Source: Thermomicrobiaceae bacterium (lineage in GTDB: Bacteria; Chloroflexota; Chloroflexia; Thermomicrobiales; Thermomicrobiaceae). Taken from it: DNA of 9,052 bases. The stretch is taken from NCBI GenBank assembly GCA_025966355.1, contig JAICWZ010000049.1, positions 1 to 9,052 of the forward strand. Reading direction: 5' to 3'. Positions 7,109-9,052 of this stretch are shown piece by piece. A program made the translations under genes and the position numbers. Position 1 is the first letter of the stretch. Each line of letters begins with the position of its first letter. The notes under the pieces were generated by a model. The model was not told the DNA's origin, ran no database searches, and worked only from the letters and a program-made list of their open reading frames with translations.

Positions 7109-7137
7109 TTGGCAAATGGACGTCCACGCACTAAGCT
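7109..7137 (+). promoter_or_regulatory. Possible ispG promoter with a palindrome in its spacer
   Basis: TTGGCA (7109-7114) and TAAGCT (7132-7137) are 17 bases apart. The -35 matches 5 of 6 but the -10 only 3 of 6. The perfect 10-base palindrome TGGACGTCCA (7117-7126) sits inside the spacer, where a repressor could bind. This is weak evidence. Cotranscription with rseP is an equally good explanation. Confidence 0.25.
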
Positions 7138-7154
7138 AGCTGCGGAAAGCTAGC
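7133..7154. repeat. Duplicated AAGCTAGC octamer just before the ispG ribosome site
   Basis: AAGCTAGC occurs at 7133-7140 and 7147-7154. Because GCTAGC is its own reverse complement, the copies can also pair as a 6-bp stem with an 8-base loop. It ends 6 bases before the AGGAGGT. Confidence 0.5.
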
Positions 7155-7160
7155 CCGCGT

Positions 7161-7167
7161 AGGAGGT
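7161..7167 (+). promoter_or_regulatory. Strong ribosome binding site of ispG
   Basis: AGGAGGT is an exact match to the anti-Shine-Dalgarno complement, 9 bases before ATG 7177. It is the strongest such site in the window. Confidence 0.8.
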
Positions 7168-7176
7168 AAACCCGAA

Positions 7177-8286
7177 ATGCTTGCGCCGCGCAGAAAAACT
7201 CGCGCGCTTCACGTTGGAGACGTTCAGATCGGTGGTGGCGCGCCCATCGTCGTGCAGTCGATGGCGACTGCCGATACCCGCGACCCGAAGGCCACGCTCG
7301 CGCAAATCCAGGAGTTGGCCGATGCCGGATGCGAGATCGTGCGCATCGCCGTGCCCGATCGCGTGGCAGCCGCCGCGCTTCCCGATATCGTGCCATTCGC
7401 CCCGGTTCCACTGATCGCCGATATTCACTTCGAACACACCTTGGCTCTCAAGGCGATCGATGCGGGCATCCACGGCCTGCGGCTCAATCCCGGCAACATC
7501 CGCAAGCCCGAGGATGTGCGCGAGGTCGTCAAGAAGGCGAAAGAGCGCGGCATCCCGATCCGCATCGGCGTCAATTTCGGCTCGGTTCCGCCGATGTCGA
7601 AGGACTTCGTCGATGAGATGGCATCTCAGAACGCCACGCAGATCGATCTGATCGCCGAGCACATGGTCCGCACCGGCTTGGGCCACATCAAGATCCTCGA
7701 GGATCTCGACTTCGGCGACATCAAGATCTCGCTCAAAGCCTTCGAAGTGCCGATCATGATCGAAGCGTATCGGCGCATGGCAAAGCTGAACGACTATCCG
7801 CTTCACCTCGGTGTCACTGAAGCGGGCACACCGAAATCCGGTTCGGTACGCTCCGCTGTCGGGATCGGCACGTTGCTGGCCGAAGGGATTGGCGACACGA
7901 TCCGCGTCTCGCTGACGACCGATCCGGTCGAAGAAGTTGCGGTCGGCTTCGATATTCTCAAGAGTCTCGGAGTGCGCCAGCACGGCGCCACGCTTGTCGC
8001 CTGCCCGACCTGTGGGCGGGTCGAGGTCGATCTCTTCAAGCTCGCCAACGAAGTTGATGACTATCTCAAGACGATTAGCGCGCCGATCAAGGTGGCCGTC
8101 ATGGGTTGCGTCGTCAACGGGCCGGGTGAAGCGCGCGATTCCGATGTCGGCGTCGCGGCGGGCCGCGGCAAGGGCGTCATCTTCCGCAAGGGAAAGATCG
8201 TTCGCAAAGTTGAAGAGAGCGAGATCGTCGCCGCGCTCAAGGAAGAGATCGATCAGATCCTGGCGGAGCAGCAGGTCGCGGTCTAA
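7177..8286 (+). CDS. ispG: 4-hydroxy-3-methylbut-2-en-1-yl diphosphate synthase (IspG/GcpE)
   Basis: Penultimate enzyme of the MEP isoprenoid pathway in the cytoplasm: a [4Fe-4S] protein that reductively opens the cyclic diphosphate MEcPP to HMBPP. The 369-residue length matches the short bacterial form without the large inserted domain found in plants and some bacteria. The N-terminal TIM-barrel domain (to about 250) shows RRKTRALHVGDVQIGGGAPI, VQSMATADTRD, PLIADIHF, GLRLNPGNI and GVNFGS. The C-terminal domain carries the cluster cysteines C276 and C279 in CPTCGR and C311 in MGCVVNGPGEA, with E318 as the usual fourth ligand. The start has a perfect AGGAGGT. It lies 78 bases after rseP and is followed by a GC-rich hairpin. 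Its presence implies that the organism makes isoprenoids by the MEP route. Confidence 0.97.
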   Translation: MLAPRRKTRALHVGDVQIGGGAPIVVQSMATADTRDPKATLAQIQELADAGCEIVRIAVPDRVAAAALPDIVPFAPVPLIADIHFEHTLALKAIDAGIHGLRLNPGNIRKPEDVREVVKKAKERGIPIRIGVNFGSVPPMSKDFVDEMASQNATQIDLIAEHMVRTGLGHIKILEDLDFGDIKISLKAFEVPIMIEAYRRMAKLNDYPLHLGVTEAGTPKSGSVRSAVGIGTLLAEGIGDTIRVSLTTDPVEEVAVGFDILKSLGVRQHGATLVACPTCGRVEVDLFKLANEVDDYLKTISAPIKVAVMGCVVNGPGEARDSDVGVAAGRGKGVIFRKGKIVRKVEESEIVAALKEEIDQILAEQQVAV

Positions 8287-8311
8287 TCGCGGGCGCACAC
8301 GAATCGAGATT

Positions 8312-8350
8312 CCGGGCAGGGACGACGATCGACCTGCCCGGTTATCGTTT
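8312..8350 (+). terminator. Intrinsic terminator after ispG
   Basis: CCGGGCAGG (8312-8320) and CCTGCCCGG (8333-8341) form a perfect 9-bp GC-rich stem with a 12-base loop, followed by TTATCGTTT. The T-run is interrupted but the stem is strong. It lies 26 bases after the ispG stop and separates ispG from the cyclase-family gene. Confidence 0.7.
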
Positions 8351-8400
8351 AGATCGCTGATTGCCCCACGAACGACCAACGCCTGATTGGAGCGAGAGTC

Positions 8401-9051
8401 GTGGCCGCATCCAGAAAACCAATTGACGTCTCGGTGCCGTTGATCCCCGGCATGCCGGTCTGGCCCGGCGATGGCGTAGTGCGGGCTACACCGTTGCAAC
8501 GCATCGCCGAAGGTGCTCATTCAAACGTCACAACGTTGGAGCACACCTCGCACACCGGCACGCATCTCGATGCGCCCTGGCATTTCATTGACGACGCAGC
8601 CAAACTCGAATCAATCACCATCGAGCGGATGATCGGCCCCTGCTACGTCGCGGATCTCACGCAACGCGACCGTCACGTCACTGATGCCGACCTTGAAGCG
8701 GCTGGCATCCCGACTGACACGACGAGACTGCTCCTCAAGACTCGCAACTCGGCCAAGTGGGCCAACCCGACGCACAAGTTCGATAGGGAGTTTCTGGCGG
8801 TCACCCCATCCGGTGCTCGCTGGCTCGTCGAGCATTGTGTCGATCTGATCGGCGTCGACTATCTCTCAGTTGAGGCGTTCGATGGCGATGGTGAGACGCA
8901 CCGCATTTTGCTGGGCGCCGGGCTGGTTATCGTCGAAGGACTGGATCTGCGCACCGTCGATCAGGGCACGCATCACCTCACCTGCTTGCCGCTCCGCCTG
9001 GGCGATATCGATGGCGCGCCTTGTCGGGTCGTACTCGACGCGCAGGGTTAG
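8401..9051 (+). CDS. Cyclase-family metal-dependent hydrolase (kynurenine-formamidase-like)
   Basis: A 216-residue soluble protein of the cyclase/KynB fold, whose characterised members include bacterial kynurenine formamidase and isatin hydrolase. The signature HxGTHxDxPxH is intact: H51, H55, D57 and H61 in SHTGTHLDAPWHF. IDVSVPLIPGMPVWPGD opens the protein, and DLIGVDYLSVE and the late VEGLDL segment also fit the family. Length and residue numbering are close to KynB. GTG 8401 is used with GGAG (8389-8392) 8 bases upstream, and the reading frame ends with TAG at the window's last bases. It follows the ispG terminator, so it probably has its own promoter, though I could not find a clear one in 8351-8400. 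No kynurenine-pathway gene is nearby, so the substrate is open. Family likely, specific reaction unknown. Confidence 0.88.
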   Translation: MAASRKPIDVSVPLIPGMPVWPGDGVVRATPLQRIAEGAHSNVTTLEHTSHTGTHLDAPWHFIDDAAKLESITIERMIGPCYVADLTQRDRHVTDADLEAAGIPTDTTRLLLKTRNSAKWANPTHKFDREFLAVTPSGARWLVEHCVDLIGVDYLSVEAFDGDGETHRILLGAGLVIVEGLDLRTVDQGTHHLTCLPLRLGDIDGAPCRVVLDAQG

Positions 9052-9052
9052 T

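Noticed and set aside
7150..8520. Minus-strand open frame of 456 codons opposite ispG.
   Set aside because: GC-rich antisense shadow, rich in Asp/Arg/His with no domain. ispG on the other strand is complete and canonical.

Overview
This is a GC-rich bacterial chromosomal window with compact gene packing. I see eight protein-coding genes, one of them cut by the window edge, and no RNA genes, insertion sequences, prophage or CRISPR. The gene content suggests a member of the Chloroflexota, possibly a Thermomicrobia-like lineage. The reasons are a bacterial alpha2-type glycyl-tRNA synthetase, a lipoprotein whose post-lipobox linker is full of Thr-Pro/Ala-Ser-Pro units, and an RseP/IspG gene pair. 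This assignment is an inference from style and gene content, not from a marker search.

Left part, minus strand (1-3303): alanine dehydrogenase (ald, 3303 down to 2191), then a XerC/XerD-type tyrosine recombinase (2009 down to 1086), then glycyl-tRNA synthetase (969 down past the left edge). The gaps of 116 and 181 bases hold hairpins and inverted repeats but no extra gene.

Centre (3304-3588): a divergent regulatory region between ald and an ABC transporter. It carries one promoter-like element per direction. A perfect 6-2-6 palindrome overlaps the expected -35 zone of the ald promoter.

Right part, plus strand (3589-9051): a substrate-binding lipoprotein of the NMT1/THI5/SsuA type and its inner-membrane permease, 6 bases apart. 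Then come the site-2 protease RseP, read from a probable TTG start, and IspG of the MEP isoprenoid pathway. A strong GC hairpin follows IspG. Last is a single metal-dependent hydrolase of the cyclase/kynurenine-formamidase family. The transporter has no ATPase gene on either side within the window.

Taken together this is mostly housekeeping: translation, alanine/pyruvate exchange, chromosome-dimer-type recombination, isoprenoid synthesis, membrane proteolysis and uptake of an organic nutrient. I found no convincing undescribed system. The points worth a second look are the divergent ald/ABC control region, the orphan transporter, the unusual C-terminus of the recombinase, the rseP start and leader, and the repeat-bearing leader of ispG.
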